Notes: a model not told the origin generated them from the letters alone. A stretch of 58,317 nt of DNA from Flavicella sp. (GCF_029238425.1 NZ_JAQWGB010000080.1:1-58317); one strand, 5' to 3'; numbered from the stretch's first letter, positions 1 through 8,619 are shown. A program made the numbers and translations.

Positions 1-825
1 CGTTTTAGCATCATTTTCATCTGAAATATTAGGCACGTTTGGACCAGATACGAAGGACCACATTCCAATTTGAGAACCTGTACCATCACCTCCAATAGAT
101 CCATCTAAATTAGTACCTGTACTTGTGGTATAACACTGCGACAAGGTTTTATCATTCCCTGCAATAGCGATTGGTTCTCCACCAAAATTTGTTACTTGAA
201 TTTCATCATAGGTACTGCAAAGTGTAGTCGTATTTTCAACAGTCCAACGCAATGTTGTGGTACCAATTGAAGTATTTGATAAAGTTATCTGTGAGTTTGC
301 TGAAGAAGGATCTGTTAATGTTATTCCAGCTCCATTACCTCCCTCGATGGACCAGCTACCGCTAACCTCTACTATATTTGGATCTGTTGGCGTCGCATTT
401 AACAAATACACTCCTGGGCAGCCCTCAATATCTGAACCTGCAACTGCATCTTGAATTGCATTTACTGTAATTGTGACCGATTGTGGATTGGCATCTACGG
501 TATCACCACAGACAGCCGTAAGCATAAAAGTATAGGTATTTCCTCCAATGGTACCGATTACATCCGTTACTTCACTTGTAGGACTTTCTATGATTACCGA
601 AGGACCTCCAGTTTGCACCCATAAAGAGGAATCAATCGCTCCTCCTAAAACACCTTGTAAAGTAAGTGTCTCTGTTTCACAGATTGTATTATCAATCCCT
701 GCATTTACGGTACAGTTTTGCCCATAAATTTTTGAAGAAAAACTCGTTATTGTAATAAACACGAAGAAAACCAAAAACATCAGTCCCTTGACGTTTTTGA
801 AATGGTGTTCGGAAACTCCTACCAT
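1..825 (-). CDS. Large secreted PKD/SprB-like adhesin, N-terminal part (partial)
   Basis: Reading the minus strand from the ATG at 825 gives 275 codons without a stop, running off the left edge, so only the N-terminus is here. Residues ~13-35 form a hydrophobic signal peptide ending near 'KIYGQ'. What follows is Gly/Thr/Ser-rich beta-sandwich sequence with repeated Cys-containing stretches ('NAGIDNTICE', 'AVAGSDIEGCPG', 'IAGNDKTLSQCY'). This pattern is typical of PKD-like repeats in huge Flavobacteriia surface proteins exported by T9SS, including gliding adhesins. The C-terminal sorting domain would lie outside the window. A TATATTCG element at 855-862 precedes it. An adhesin or gliding role is inferred; the repeat type is seen. 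Confidence 0.8.
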   Translation of the reverse strand, partial: MVGVSEHHFKNVKGLMFLVFFVFITITSFSSKIYGQNCTVNAGIDNTICETETLTLQGVLGGAIDSSLWVQTGGPSVIIESPTSEVTDVIGTIGGNTYTFMLTAVCGDTVDANPQSVTITVNAIQDAVAGSDIEGCPGVYLLNATPTDPNIVEVSGSWSIEGGNGAGITLTDPSSANSQITLSNTSIGTTTLRWTVENTTTLCSTYDEIQVTNFGGEPIAIAGNDKTLSQCYTTSTGTNLDGSIGGDGTGSQIGMWSFVSGPNVPNISDENDAKT

Positions 826-854
826 ACAGCCCTTTTAATTGATCAATTTTAAAA

Positions 855-885
855 CGAATATAGGAGTTTCATCAAAAATCAACAA
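855..885 (-). promoter_or_regulatory. Promoter of the adhesin-like gene
   Basis: On the minus strand, TATATTCG (855-862) is one base off the Bacteroidota -7 consensus TAnnTTTG. A TTG lies 17-20 nt upstream of it. The element sits about 30 nt before the ATG at 825. Confidence 0.4.
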
Positions 886-973
886 GTTATTAACAATTTA
901 ACTATACAATTTCTAGCATTTATCATATTTCCCTAACATTTGTTAAAAAAATATCCAAAACATCACAATAAAC

Positions 974-1008
974 AAAAAAACGCCTTGAGAAACTCAAGGC
1001 GTTTTTTT
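974..1008. terminator. Bidirectional intrinsic terminator
   Basis: A perfect 9-bp stem, CGCCTTGAG / CTCAAGGCG with an AAA loop, is flanked by an A-run on the left and a T-run on the right. It can end transcripts from either side. On the minus strand it follows sahH. Confidence 0.85.
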
Positions 1009-1023
1009 AATAAAATTCAGCAC

Positions 1024-1046
1024 ACTTCGGCAAGCTCAGTGCACAA
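1024..1046. repeat. TTCGRCAAGCTCAG-type dispersed repeat, single copy
   Basis: ACTTCGGCAAGCTCAGTGCACA lies between the bidirectional terminator and the ahcY stop. It resembles copies at 18507-18556 and 24677-24796. Confidence 0.45.
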
Positions 1047-1050
1047 TATA

Positions 1051-2367
1051 TTAATATCTATAATACTCAGGTTTGAAAGGCCCTTCCACTTTTACATCGA
1101 TATAATCAGCTTGGTCTTGGCTTAATTCATCCAATTCTACTCCAATTTTAGATAAATGTAAACGTGCTACTTTTTCATCTAAGTGCTTTGGCAACATATA
1201 AACATCGTTTTTGTAGCTTTCTCCGTTCAACCACAACTCTAATTGTGCTAATGTTTGATTTGTAAATGAATTACTCATTACAAAACTTGGATGACCCGTT
1301 GCACAACCTAAGTTGACCAAACGACCTTCAGCCAAAACTAAAAACTCTTTTCCATCAATTGTATATTGATCTACCTGAGGTTTAATTTCAACCTTAGAAG
1401 CACCATGATTTCCATTCAACCATGCCATATCAATTTCATTATCAAAATGACCAATATTACATACAATAGCTTTGTCTTTTAAAGCCTCGAAATGACGACC
1501 CACAATGATATCTTTATTACCCGTAGTTGTAATTACAATATCAGCACGAGAAATAGCATTGTCCATTTTACGTACTTCAAATCCATCCATTGCAGCTTGT
1601 AACGCACAAATTGGATCAATTTCAGTTACAATAACTCTTGCTCCAGCACCTGCTAAAGAAGCAGCAGTCCCTTTACCAACATCACCATAACCAGCAACAA
1701 CAGCCACTTTACCAGCCATCATTACATCTGTTGCTCTACGAATTGCATCCACTGCAGATTCTTTACAACCATATTTGTTATCAAACTTAGACTTCGTAAC
1801 AGAATCATTCACGTTGATTGCAGGCATTGGCAATGTTCCTGCCTTTACTCTATCATACAATCTATGCACTCCTGTAGTTGTTTCTTCAGACAATCCTTTG
1901 ATACCAGGAACCAACTCTGGGTAACGATCTAACACCATATTTGTCAAATCTCCACCATCATCTAAAATTAAGTTCAAGGGTTTTTTCTCTTCTCCAAAGA
2001 ATAAAGTTTGTTCGATACACCAATCAAACTCTTCTTCATTCAATCCTTTCCAAGCATAAACAGAAATACCTGCAGCAGCAATAGCAGCAGCAGCTTGATC
2101 TTGTGTAGAAAAAATATTACAAGAACTCCAAGTTACCTCAGCACCTAAATCAACTAATGTTTCAATTAAAACAGCCGTTTGAATAGTCATATGCAAACAT
2201 CCAGCGATACGAGCTCCCGCCAAAGGTTTCTGACCTTTATATTCTTCTCTTAAACTCATCAAACCTGGCATCTCTGCTTCCGCTAAATGAATCTCCTTAC
2301 GACCCCAGTCTGCTAGACTAATGTCTTTTACCTTAAATTTTGTGTATGTTGACGTTTCTGAACTCAT
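1051..2367 (-). CDS. ahcY: Adenosylhomocysteinase (S-adenosyl-L-homocysteine hydrolase)
   Basis: This cytosolic enzyme hydrolyses S-adenosylhomocysteine to adenosine and homocysteine, clearing the inhibitory product of methyltransferases in the methyl cycle. The 438-aa length matches the family. N-terminal motif '[11 protein letters not shown]', the substrate-domain stretch '[13 protein letters not shown]', the NAD-binding '[10 protein letters not shown]' and the C-terminal '[21 protein letters not shown]' are all intact. The gene stands alone, divergent from the phosphopantetheinyl transferase gene. A TAATTTTG -7 element lies 27-34 nt upstream of the ATG, leaving no room for a SAH riboswitch. 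A bidirectional terminator follows at 974-1008. Confidence 0.97.
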   Translation of the reverse strand: MSSETSTYTKFKVKDISLADWGRKEIHLAEAEMPGLMSLREEYKGQKPLAGARIAGCLHMTIQTAVLIETLVDLGAEVTWSSCNIFSTQDQAAAAIAAAGISVYAWKGLNEEEFDWCIEQTLFFGEEKKPLNLILDDGGDLTNMVLDRYPELVPGIKGLSEETTTGVHRLYDRVKAGTLPMPAINVNDSVTKSKFDNKYGCKESAVDAIRRATDVMMAGKVAVVAGYGDVGKGTAASLAGAGARVIVTEIDPICALQAAMDGFEVRKMDNAISRADIVITTTGNKDIIVGRHFEALKDKAIVCNIGHFDNEIDMAWLNGNHGASKVEIKPQVDQYTIDGKEFLVLAEGRLVNLGCATGHPSFVMSNSFTNQTLAQLELWLNGESYKNDVYMLPKHLDEKVARLHLSKIGVELDELSQDQADYIDVKVEGPFKPEYYRY

Positions 2368-2393
2368 AGTTCTTATATTTGTGAATTAGGATG

Positions 2394-2414
2394 CAAAATT
2401 ACGAAATACCTTTG
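2394..2414. promoter_or_regulatory. Back-to-back divergent promoters for ahcY and the PPTase gene
   Basis: The plus strand reads CAAAATTA at 2394-2401, i.e. TAATTTTG on the minus strand pointing to ahcY. It also reads TACCTTTG at 2407-2414 pointing to the gene at 2424. Both are exact TAnnTTTG -7 matches, five bases apart. The plus-strand transcript would have only a few leader bases. Confidence 0.5.
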
Positions 2415-2423
2415 ACAATATAA

Positions 2424-3047
2424 ATGCCTTTAGCCAAAACAATTACCGTTGACAAAAATACCACAGTTCTAGTCTGGAAAATAACCGAAACCTTACAAGA
2501 ACTAAAAACTATTTTTTTATCCGCAAACAGCATCGCTCGCTTGACAAATATGAGATCGGAATTGCACCAAAAAGGATTTATAAGTGTACGCCATTTATTA
2601 AAAAAAGCGGGGTATTCAGATGCAGATCTTTTTTATTCTGAAACAGGAAAACCCAATTTAAAAGACGGGAAACATATTTCTATCAGTCATTCATTTACTT
2701 ATTCTACTGTTATTATTAGCGATAAATGCGTAGGAATTGACATTGAAAAAAACAGAGATAAAATCAAACGTATTGCCCATAAATTTGTTGGTTCGGAATC
2801 TAGTTTTTTAACAGATGAAAATTTGATCGAGCAGCTTACCGTTTTATGGGGAGCAAAAGAAAGTCTTTATAAAATCCATCCAAAAGGCGGATTGCTTTTT
2901 AGGGAACACCTTCCGATAGACCCATTTGTTTTGACTCATAAAAAAACGACCGGTTGGATAAAAAAGCATCCTTGGAACGAACCATATGCTATTGAATTCG
3001 ATTTTATCGATGGATTCACTCTGGCTTATGCAATCCCACTAGATTAG
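2424..3047 (+). CDS. 4'-phosphopantetheinyl transferase superfamily protein (Sfp type)
   Basis: The enzyme transfers the phosphopantetheine arm of CoA to a Ser on acyl or peptidyl carrier proteins. The 207-aa protein carries the family's Mg-binding 'GIDIEK' around residue 105 and the helix motif W-G-A-K-E-S-L-Y-K around residue 152, as in Sfp/AcpT enzymes. Size fits a single-ACPS-domain, two-lobe protein. It starts a plus-strand cluster; the next gene begins 4 nt after its stop. The carrier protein it serves is not in this window: it could be fatty-acid ACP, or a pigment or polyketide carrier. Confidence 0.9.
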   Translation: MPLAKTITVDKNTTVLVWKITETLQELKTIFLSANSIARLTNMRSELHQKGFISVRHLLKKAGYSDADLFYSETGKPNLKDGKHISISHSFTYSTVIISDKCVGIDIEKNRDKIKRIAHKFVGSESSFLTDENLIEQLTVLWGAKESLYKIHPKGGLLFREHLPIDPFVLTHKKTTGWIKKHPWNEPYAIEFDFIDGFTLAYAIPLD

Positions 3048-3051
3048 ATCC

Positions 3052-3774
3052 ATGAAAAGTTCAATACTACAAGATATTATTTGCGCTAAGCAAAACCAAA
3101 AAAAACTGCTCGCTATTTTATTAGACCCTGACAAATTGGATCTTTTAGAAATTCAAAATACGGTTGAGAAAATCAATAACTCTCATGCCGATTATATATT
3201 TATTGGAGGGAGTACTGTGGCGGCTGGACTTACAGAAGAATGTGTCCTACAAATAAAAATGCATACTAAAATTCCTATTGTTATTTTTCCTGGAGATCAT
3301 AGTCAGATCACCAAGAAAGCTGATGCTCTTTTATTTTTATCATTGGTATCCGGTAGAAATCCTGAATACTTAATTGAGCAACAAATTAAATCTGTACCCT
3401 ATCTGATAAAAAATCCTATGGAAATTATCCCGACAGGATATCTTTTAATTGACGGTGGCACTCATACAAGTACTCAGAAAGTAAGCAATACAGAACCCAT
3501 CGCTCAAACGGAAATTGAACTTATTGCCGATACTTCTTTAGCAGCAGAATACCAAGGAAAACAATTGATTTATTTAGAAGCGGGAAGCGGTGCTAAAACA
3601 CCGGTAAAAAAAGAAATCATCCAATCTGTTTCTAAAAATTGCAACATCCCTATTATCGTTGGTGGTGGCTTACGAGACAAAAAATCGATTGCAACTGCAT
3701 TTGAAAGTGGAGCAGATTTGGTTGTTATTGGAACTGCTTTTGAAAAAAACTCTAATATATTGCGTACTTTATAA
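3052..3774 (+). CDS. Geranylgeranylglyceryl-phosphate synthase family protein
   Basis: This 240-aa TIM-barrel prenyltransferase joins glycerol-1-phosphate to a polyprenyl diphosphate. 'LLDPDKLD' near residue 25, 'IFIGGSTVAAG' near 50, 'IPTGYLLIDGGT', 'YLEAGSGA' and the phosphate-binding 'IIVGGGLRDKKS' are the family signatures. Archaea use the reaction for ether lipids. Bacteroidota carry a group II version whose cellular product is less clear, so the substrate chain length here is not assigned. It is tightly coupled to the PPTase gene (4 nt gap) and followed 7 nt later by a membrane protein gene, so co-transcription is likely. Confidence 0.88.
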   Translation: MKSSILQDIICAKQNQKKLLAILLDPDKLDLLEIQNTVEKINNSHADYIFIGGSTVAAGLTEECVLQIKMHTKIPIVIFPGDHSQITKKADALLFLSLVSGRNPEYLIEQQIKSVPYLIKNPMEIIPTGYLLIDGGTHTSTQKVSNTEPIAQTEIELIADTSLAAEYQGKQLIYLEAGSGAKTPVKKEIIQSVSKNCNIPIIVGGGLRDKKSIATAFESGADLVVIGTAFEKNSNILRTL

Positions 3775-3781
3775 TGTGATT

Positions 3782-4384
3782 ATGAATAATCCAACCCAAC
3801 ACCAAACCATACAAACTGAATGGACACCTTTAAACAAAGGAGGTGCTAATTTTATCACTCACAATGCGAAAAAAGAAAATAATACAATCGTGTTTGAAAA
3901 AACGCTCATGTATCGTTTTGTTCCCTATGTTTTTATTTTCTCTTCGTTATTGACAGCTTGGTCTGTTTATTCTAAAAAGCTGTATACTGGAGAAAATAAA
4001 GATTTTTTATGGCTCACGATATTAGCTTCCGTTTTTATGTTTGTTGGAATTGTTTTGGTATTACGATTTAGGAAGCCGATTGTCTTTGATATGAATTCTG
4101 GTTATTTTCGTAGAGGGAAACTCCGAAAAAAATATTTAATGGACCCGTTCATTGAAGATAAAAACTGCACAAAACTTTCTAATATTCATGGGTTGCAAAT
4201 TATTTCTGAACACATAAGAAGTAACGACAGTGATTCGCCGAGTTATTATAGCTATGAATTTAATCTAATTTTAAATTCTAGAAAACGAATTCACGTTGTG
4301 GACCATGGAAATCTTAACACACTTATGAATGATGTAAAATTGGTTTCTGAATTTATCAATGTCCCGATTGTCCAAACAGAATAA
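3782..4384 (+). CDS. Conserved membrane protein of unknown function
   Basis: I do not recognise a family. The 200-aa product has a soluble N-terminus of ~45 residues, two hydrophobic helices (about residues 48-68 and 79-101) with a short loop between, and a ~100-residue C-terminal region rich in beta-prone and charged residues. The layout resembles small PH-like or 'YcxB-like' membrane proteins, but that is only a guess from shape. The start at 3782 is chosen over a longer in-frame opening at 3659, because the longer version overlaps the upstream gene by 116 nt and adds a non-native-looking leader. It sits between the GGGP synthase gene and arfB. Confidence 0.75.
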   Translation: MNNPTQHQTIQTEWTPLNKGGANFITHNAKKENNTIVFEKTLMYRFVPYVFIFSSLLTAWSVYSKKLYTGENKDFLWLTILASVFMFVGIVLVLRFRKPIVFDMNSGYFRRGKLRKKYLMDPFIEDKNCTKLSNIHGLQIISEHIRSNDSDSPSYYSYEFNLILNSRKRIHVVDHGNLNTLMNDVKLVSEFINVPIVQTE

Positions 4385-4396
4385 TTTTTAACAGAG

Positions 4397-4798
4397 ATGA
4401 ACCAAAAAGGAATTTTATCGGAAATCAATTTAAAAGGCATTAGAAGTAGCGGTGCTGGTGGACAAAATGTAAATAAAGTGGCAACAAAAATTGAGTTGAC
4501 CTTTGACTTGAAGAATTCTGCTGCTCTTTCAGAAAATGAAAAAAATGTACTCGCTAAAAAACTAGCGAATAGGATCAGCAAAGACTCAAATATTATTTTA
4601 CAGTGTGATGAAAGTAGAAGTCAGTTTCAAAACAAGAAAATAATTATACAACGCTTTTTAGACTTGTTATTCGAATCTCTCAAAAAGCCTAAAATCAGAA
4701 AAAACACAAAACCAACGAAGGGAAGTATCAAAAGAAGATTGGATTCAAAAAAATCCAACAGTGAAAAAAAAGCGAATCGGAAAAAATTACGTTTTTAA
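4397..4798 (+). CDS. arfB: Alternative ribosome-rescue factor B (peptidyl-tRNA hydrolase ArfB/YaeJ)
   Basis: The protein rescues ribosomes stalled on mRNAs without stop codons by hydrolysing peptidyl-tRNA. Its 133 aa match the short release-factor-like family. It has the GGQ catalytic tripeptide at residues 21-23 in the context 'SSGAGGQNVNKVAT'. The Lys/Arg-rich C-terminal tail (from about residue 98) enters the mRNA channel in ArfB. It lacks the codon-recognition domain of true release factors. The gene lies 12 nt after the membrane protein gene and overlaps the convergent AlkD-like gene by 12 nt at its 3' end. Confidence 0.93.
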   Translation: MNQKGILSEINLKGIRSSGAGGQNVNKVATKIELTFDLKNSAALSENEKNVLAKKLANRISKDSNIILQCDESRSQFQNKKIIIQRFLDLLFESLKKPKIRKNTKPTKGSIKRRLDSKKSNSEKKANRKKLRF

Positions 4799-5500
4799 TT
4801 TTGGTCGATAGATCGCTCTAGGATAATCCAACACATTTAATTTTTCTCCCTGCAACTCTTTCAAAGCATCTTTTGCAATCCATTTGGCAGAGCGTTCCTC
4901 CAATAGAGCTATTTCCTCTGCGAGTGCAATGGCACTTTTTCTTAAATCTTGATTTCTTTTTCCTATTTGACGAATTGCCCAATTGACGGCCTTCTTTACA
5001 AAATTTCGATTGTCTTTCGCTTCTCTAAGCAGTACCGGAAAAAAACTTTCAAAGACTGAATTCTCCGCATTTTTATCAGCAAAGCCATAAACGGCCATCA
5101 ACACCAAACCTGCTCTTTTGACAAACTCTTCTTCCCTACTACTCCACTCAAAGGCTTTTGTTAAAGCTAATTCGTGAAATTTGATCAGCTCCATACAAAA
5201 GGAATCACAAATCTCCCAAGTATCAAAAGTTTCTACCCAACTATCTAATAAATCTTCAGAAACTTCAGAAGGGTTACATATTTTACTGCATAAAATTCGA
5301 GCTTCATAGATTTCCGTATCAAAAAGTGCTATCCCAAGGGCCGTACTTTTGCCAATTTCCTTAGCCAGAATTTTCAAATCTTTATGATAAATCCCGAAAG
5401 TTCTATGGCTCGTTTTTACACCGAATTTACCAGCTTTAAAGGCCACCTTCTCAGGGTTCGCTAATTTTTCTAATGCAAGTATTACTTCCTCCTTTGTCAT
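4787..5500 (-). CDS. DNA alkylation repair protein (AlkD-like HEAT-repeat glycosylase)
   Basis: This 237-aa, largely helical protein matches the AlkD family, glycosylases that remove bulky N3/N7-alkylpurines using a HEAT-like solenoid. Supporting signs are 'YGVKTSHRTFG'-like N-terminal motif, 'WEICDSFCMELI' (the 'DNWDLCD'-type helix), 'FVKRAGLVLMAVYG', and 'RNFVKKAVNWAIRQIGKRN' near the C-terminus. The ATG at 5500 is preferred to the TTG at 5506, because GGAG lies 8 nt before it and the TTG overlaps the cydB stop. It is separated from cydB by 2 nt, so it is probably the last gene of a cydAB operon. Its 3' end overlaps arfB. Confidence 0.88.
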   Translation of the reverse strand: MTKEEVILALEKLANPEKVAFKAGKFGVKTSHRTFGIYHKDLKILAKEIGKSTALGIALFDTEIYEARILCSKICNPSEVSEDLLDSWVETFDTWEICDSFCMELIKFHELALTKAFEWSSREEEFVKRAGLVLMAVYGFADKNAENSVFESFFPVLLREAKDNRNFVKKAVNWAIRQIGKRNQDLRKSAIALAEEIALLEERSAKWIAKDALKELQGEKLNVLDYPRAIYRPKLKT

Positions 5501-5502
5501 AA

Positions 5503-6579
5503 TCAATGCTCTCCATAATCCACTGCATCCATTTTACCTCTAAAAACGCGATGCTGAACAATGAAATATAAAACCACCAAAACAATCCCAATCAAAAACC
5601 AATTCAGTCCAACCGACAACCCATATCCTTCTGTGATCGTATTATAGACAGTTAGCGAATCATTCATAGAATTTGTAGACGGTAGCAAAACTGGATACAT
5701 AGCTGCTGCCGTTGTTGTGAATCCACCAAAAAGGAATAAGGTAGAACTTAAAAACCCCCAGATTTCTTTTTTATAAATTTTCACAGCAAAAAGTCCTGCA
5801 ACACCCACTATGGTCATCAAAGGAAAAACAAACAATACAGGATACTCCTTGTAATTTTTAAATATAGTAGGTTGCACAATATCCAAGGTAGAAACGGATG
5901 CTATTAAAAACAACACCAGTAAAAAATTCAAACGGAATATCATTTTTTTCAATTGCTCATTTAGCGTTGAATTGGTTTTTAAAATAACCCAATTGGCTCC
6001 ATGAATCGTTAATGAAATCACAGCGATAATTCCTAACAACAAGGTAAACCAATCAATCACTCCCAAGCGCTCTGCTAAAGGATCTAAACTACTATTCCAT
6101 AACGGAAGAAAAAAATAAGTAGCTTCATAACTTGAAACACCGTTCTCTACACCTCCTAAATTCACACCTCGTACAACATTCCCTAAAGCTAGACCAAAAA
6201 ACAAGGCCAATAACAAACTAGAAACACCAAAGGCTTTATCCCATATGGCATGCCACATGGAATGATGTATTTGTCCACGCAATTCTAAGCCAATGGCTCT
6301 GAATATGAGTAACCAAAGAATCATCATCAAAGGCAAATAAAAACCACTAAAAGCTGAAGCATACAATAACGGAAAAGCAAAAAATAAGAGTCCACCTGCC
6401 GCAATCAACCAAACTTCATTGGCATCCCAAAAAGGCCCAATAGACTTCGTGATCAGTTGTTTGTCTTCTTCTTTTTTCGCAAAAAACAAATGCACAATTC
6501 CAGCTCCAAAATCATAACCATCAAAAACGACATAGACTGCCAACATTCCGATCAATACGCTGTACCAAAATAACTCCAT
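5503..6579 (-). CDS. cydB: Cytochrome bd ubiquinol oxidase subunit II
   Basis: CydB is the heme-free partner of CydA in the bd-type terminal oxidase of the inner membrane, which reduces O2 at high affinity without pumping protons. The 358-aa product has eight or nine hydrophobic segments and family motifs: 'FDGYDFGAGIVHLFF' near residue 20, 'GPFWDANEVWLIAAGG' near 50, and 'GANWVILKT' near 195. It begins 3 nt after cydA ends, and is followed directly by the AlkD-like gene. Length is close to the family norm. Confidence 0.96.
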   Translation of the reverse strand: MELFWYSVLIGMLAVYVVFDGYDFGAGIVHLFFAKKEEDKQLITKSIGPFWDANEVWLIAAGGLLFFAFPLLYASAFSGFYLPLMMILWLLIFRAIGLELRGQIHHSMWHAIWDKAFGVSSLLLALFFGLALGNVVRGVNLGGVENGVSSYEATYFFLPLWNSSLDPLAERLGVIDWFTLLLGIIAVISLTIHGANWVILKTNSTLNEQLKKMIFRLNFLLVLFLIASVSTLDIVQPTIFKNYKEYPVLFVFPLMTIVGVAGLFAVKIYKKEIWGFLSSTLFLFGGFTTTAAAMYPVLLPSTNSMNDSLTVYNTITEGYGLSVGLNWFLIGIVLVVLYFIVQHRVFRGKMDAVDYGEH

Positions 6580-6582
6580 AGC

Positions 6583-7914
6583 TTAGTCTTTTAAAGTTTT
6601 TGGTCCGCTATACACTAATTTGCCCACCAATATGAGGAACAACAAACCTAATAATAAATAAAGCCCGATAAAGCCTAATAAGGTAAACAACGTATTCCCT
6701 GAGGAAACCGTTGGCGAAGCGCCGGCTGCAGTCCGCATCAAATCATACACCAACCAAGGTTGCCTTCCTAATTCGGCAGTATACCAACCCGTAATATTTG
6801 CTATATAAGGAAATGGAACCGCGAACAATAAGGCCCACAATACCCATTTTGTTTTCACCAAAATACCTCTCCACGATAAAAACATCGCCAAGGCCATCAA
6901 TCCAATAAATAAGGTTCCCAAACCAACCATAATATGGTAAGAATAATACAAGCCAGGAACATTTGTTGGCCAATCTTTTTTATCAAACTCGTTCAAGCCC
7001 TTAACCTCAGCATTCCAATCTTGATACGTAAGAAAACTCAATACATTTGGAACTGCAAATTTATTATCCAAACGCTCTTCTTTCATGTTTGGCTGACCGA
7101 TCAATACGATTTCTGCTCCACCCTCTTCGGTATGAAAAATTCCTTCCATGGCCGCAAAGGAAGCCGGTTGATATTTTGCAACATTTTTAGCATTCATGTC
7201 TCCTGTAGGGAAAGCAACTATCAATGTAGAAATCAACCCAAAAACCACTCCTGTTCTTAAAAATAATTTTCCGAATTTCTCATGTTTTTCACTCAACACA
7301 TAAAATGCTCCGATACTCGCTACTACAAAAGAAGCTGTTACCAAGGAGGCTGCTTGATTGTGCAAATATGCCGGCAACAACCAAGGATTTGTAAACAATT
7401 CGGTAAAATTAGTCAATACGAATTTTCCGTTTTCTAAAATTTCATATCCTACGGGATGTTGCATCCAAGCATTGGTAGCCAAAATAAACCAACCGCTCAT
7501 CCAAGAACCTAGAAAAACAAGAAAGCCTGTTAAAAAGTGAAGTTTATGTCCGAGTAATTTTTCACCAAATAAAAAGAGTCCTAAAAACGAGGATTCTAAG
7601 AAAAAAGAGAACATTCCCTCCATGGCTAAAGTCTGCCCCACAACACTACCCGTCAATTCAGAAAATTTAGCCCAATTGGTACCAAATTGAAATTCCATAG
7701 GAATTCCTGTAACCACTCCCATAGAAAAATTAATAGCAAAAATTTTCATCCAAAATTTTGCCGAATCATTATAAACAAGATTTTTAGAACGAAGAAATTT
7801 CCATTTGAAGTACACAATAATTAGGGAGAGTCCCATTGTTAACTGAGGAAATAAATAATGGAAAGTAATGGTAAATGCAAATTGCATTCTATCATAAAAA
7901 AGCATGTCTTCCAT
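6583..7914 (-). CDS. cydA: Cytochrome bd ubiquinol oxidase subunit I
   Basis: CydA carries hemes b558, b595 and d and the quinol-binding loop of the bd oxidase. At 443 aa it is shorter than E. coli CydA (about 520 aa), which fits the short-Q-loop subclass common in Bacteroidota. The conserved His19 (b595 ligand position) sits in 'FTITFHYLFPQLTMGL', and the C-terminal signature 'TAELGRQPW' is intact. A TACCTTTG -7 element (minus strand, 7933-7940) lies about 20 nt upstream. cydB and the AlkD-like gene follow in the same direction. No CydX-like small subunit was found next to cydB. Confidence 0.96.
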   Translation of the reverse strand: MEDMLFYDRMQFAFTITFHYLFPQLTMGLSLIIVYFKWKFLRSKNLVYNDSAKFWMKIFAINFSMGVVTGIPMEFQFGTNWAKFSELTGSVVGQTLAMEGMFSFFLESSFLGLFLFGEKLLGHKLHFLTGFLVFLGSWMSGWFILATNAWMQHPVGYEILENGKFVLTNFTELFTNPWLLPAYLHNQAASLVTASFVVASIGAFYVLSEKHEKFGKLFLRTGVVFGLISTLIVAFPTGDMNAKNVAKYQPASFAAMEGIFHTEEGGAEIVLIGQPNMKEERLDNKFAVPNVLSFLTYQDWNAEVKGLNEFDKKDWPTNVPGLYYSYHIMVGLGTLFIGLMALAMFLSWRGILVKTKWVLWALLFAVPFPYIANITGWYTAELGRQPWLVYDLMRTAAGASPTVSSGNTLFTLLGFIGLYLLLGLLFLILVGKLVYSGPKTLKD

Positions 7915-7932
7915 ACCAGAGAGATTTTAATT

Positions 7933-7940
7933 CAAAGGTA
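7933..7940 (-). promoter_or_regulatory. -7 element of the cydAB promoter
   Basis: TACCTTTG on the minus strand exactly matches TAnnTTTG and lies 19 nt upstream of the cydA ATG. I see no clear TTG -33 element. Confidence 0.45.
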
Positions 7941-8021
7941 CGAAAACATGTTTTTTTAAAATTAAAAACACTATATATATTTCATGTTTTACCAACATAA
8001 TTTTCTTTGAGAATCGAACAT

Positions 8022-8046
8022 AAAAAAACACCCTTTTGGGTGTTTT
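8022..8046 (-). terminator. Intrinsic terminator of the NUMOD4/HNH gene
   Basis: The stem AAACACCC / GGGTGTTT with a four-base loop is followed on the minus strand by a run of T. It lies about 20 nt after the stop codon of the gene at 8065-8619. Confidence 0.8.
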
Positions 8047-8064
8047 AATATATTTTTATTTTCC

Positions 8065-8619
8065 TTAATAATCGGTGACATGTCCCCAATTTTCTCCAGA
8101 TTTAATTCGGTACAATTGCATCTCTGACACGCCAAATTGTTTGGCAATCATTTTCATTCTGGTTTTCCTATTAGGATCATTGATTTTTCTTTTGATCAAT
8201 CGCACACGAGCTTCAGTCAATTTAGCTGAATGTAACCTCGGTTTTCTATTGATATGCGCTGGTCCACTAAACTGATGTAATTCCTTTTCGCGTTTTGTAG
8301 CCCATTTCAAATTCTCAACACGGTTGTCCAACTTATCATAATTCAAATGAATTACATAAACCTCATCCTCTTTTCTTTCTAAAAAGTGTTGTGCAACCAA
8401 TTTATGCACATACCTACCAGATTTTTTCCCATTGGACTTCTGGTACGCATTCATCATTGGATACCCGTTTGTTGGTGTTGTTTTTAAAAGATGGGTTTTT
8501 CCATTTTCTTCGACAGATATCACTCTACCTTGATTGGATATCCTGTTCTTTTTTTTGGTATACAATCCCTCTTCCAACTGAAGATCTTTCCAATCTTCAT
8601 TAATGTCTTTTCTAATCAT
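8065..8619 (-). CDS. NUMOD4/HNH motif protein with C-terminal helix-turn-helix
   Basis: The 184-aa protein starts with a NUMOD4-like segment (about residues 8-35, 'EDWKDLQLEEG' then 'RISNQGRVISV'). An HNH_3-like segment (about 69-108) follows with 'YVHKLVAQHFL' and 'VIHLNYDKLDNRVENLKWAT', keeping His72, His91 and Asn99. The usual Asp/Asn before the second His is Ile90, so nuclease activity is uncertain. The C-terminus (~132-180) looks like a resolvase-type HTH: 'KLTEARVRLIKRKI', then 'IAKQFGVSEMQLYRIKSG'. Such proteins are homing endonucleases in phages, but free-standing flavobacterial ones may be DNA-binding regulators. It has its own terminator and no intron or phage genes around it. Confidence 0.75.
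   Translation of the reverse strand: MIRKDINEDWKDLQLEEGLYTKKKNRISNQGRVISVEENGKTHLLKTTPTNGYPMMNAYQKSNGKKSGRYVHKLVAQHFLERKEDEVYVIHLNYDKLDNRVENLKWATKREKELHQFSGPAHINRKPRLHSAKLTEARVRLIKRKINDPNRKTRMKMIAKQFGVSEMQLYRIKSGENWGHVTDY

Noticed and set aside
257-454. 65-aa plus-strand ORF
   Set aside because: It is antisense to the partial adhesin gene, whose frame is open across the whole region with clear repeats.
2368-2423. SAH riboswitch upstream of ahcY
   Set aside because: The leader between the -7 element and the ATG is only about 20 nt, too short for any riboswitch.
3659-3781. N-terminal extension of the membrane protein at 3782
   Set aside because: It overlaps the GGGP synthase gene in another frame. 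The ATG at 3782 gives a sensible protein.
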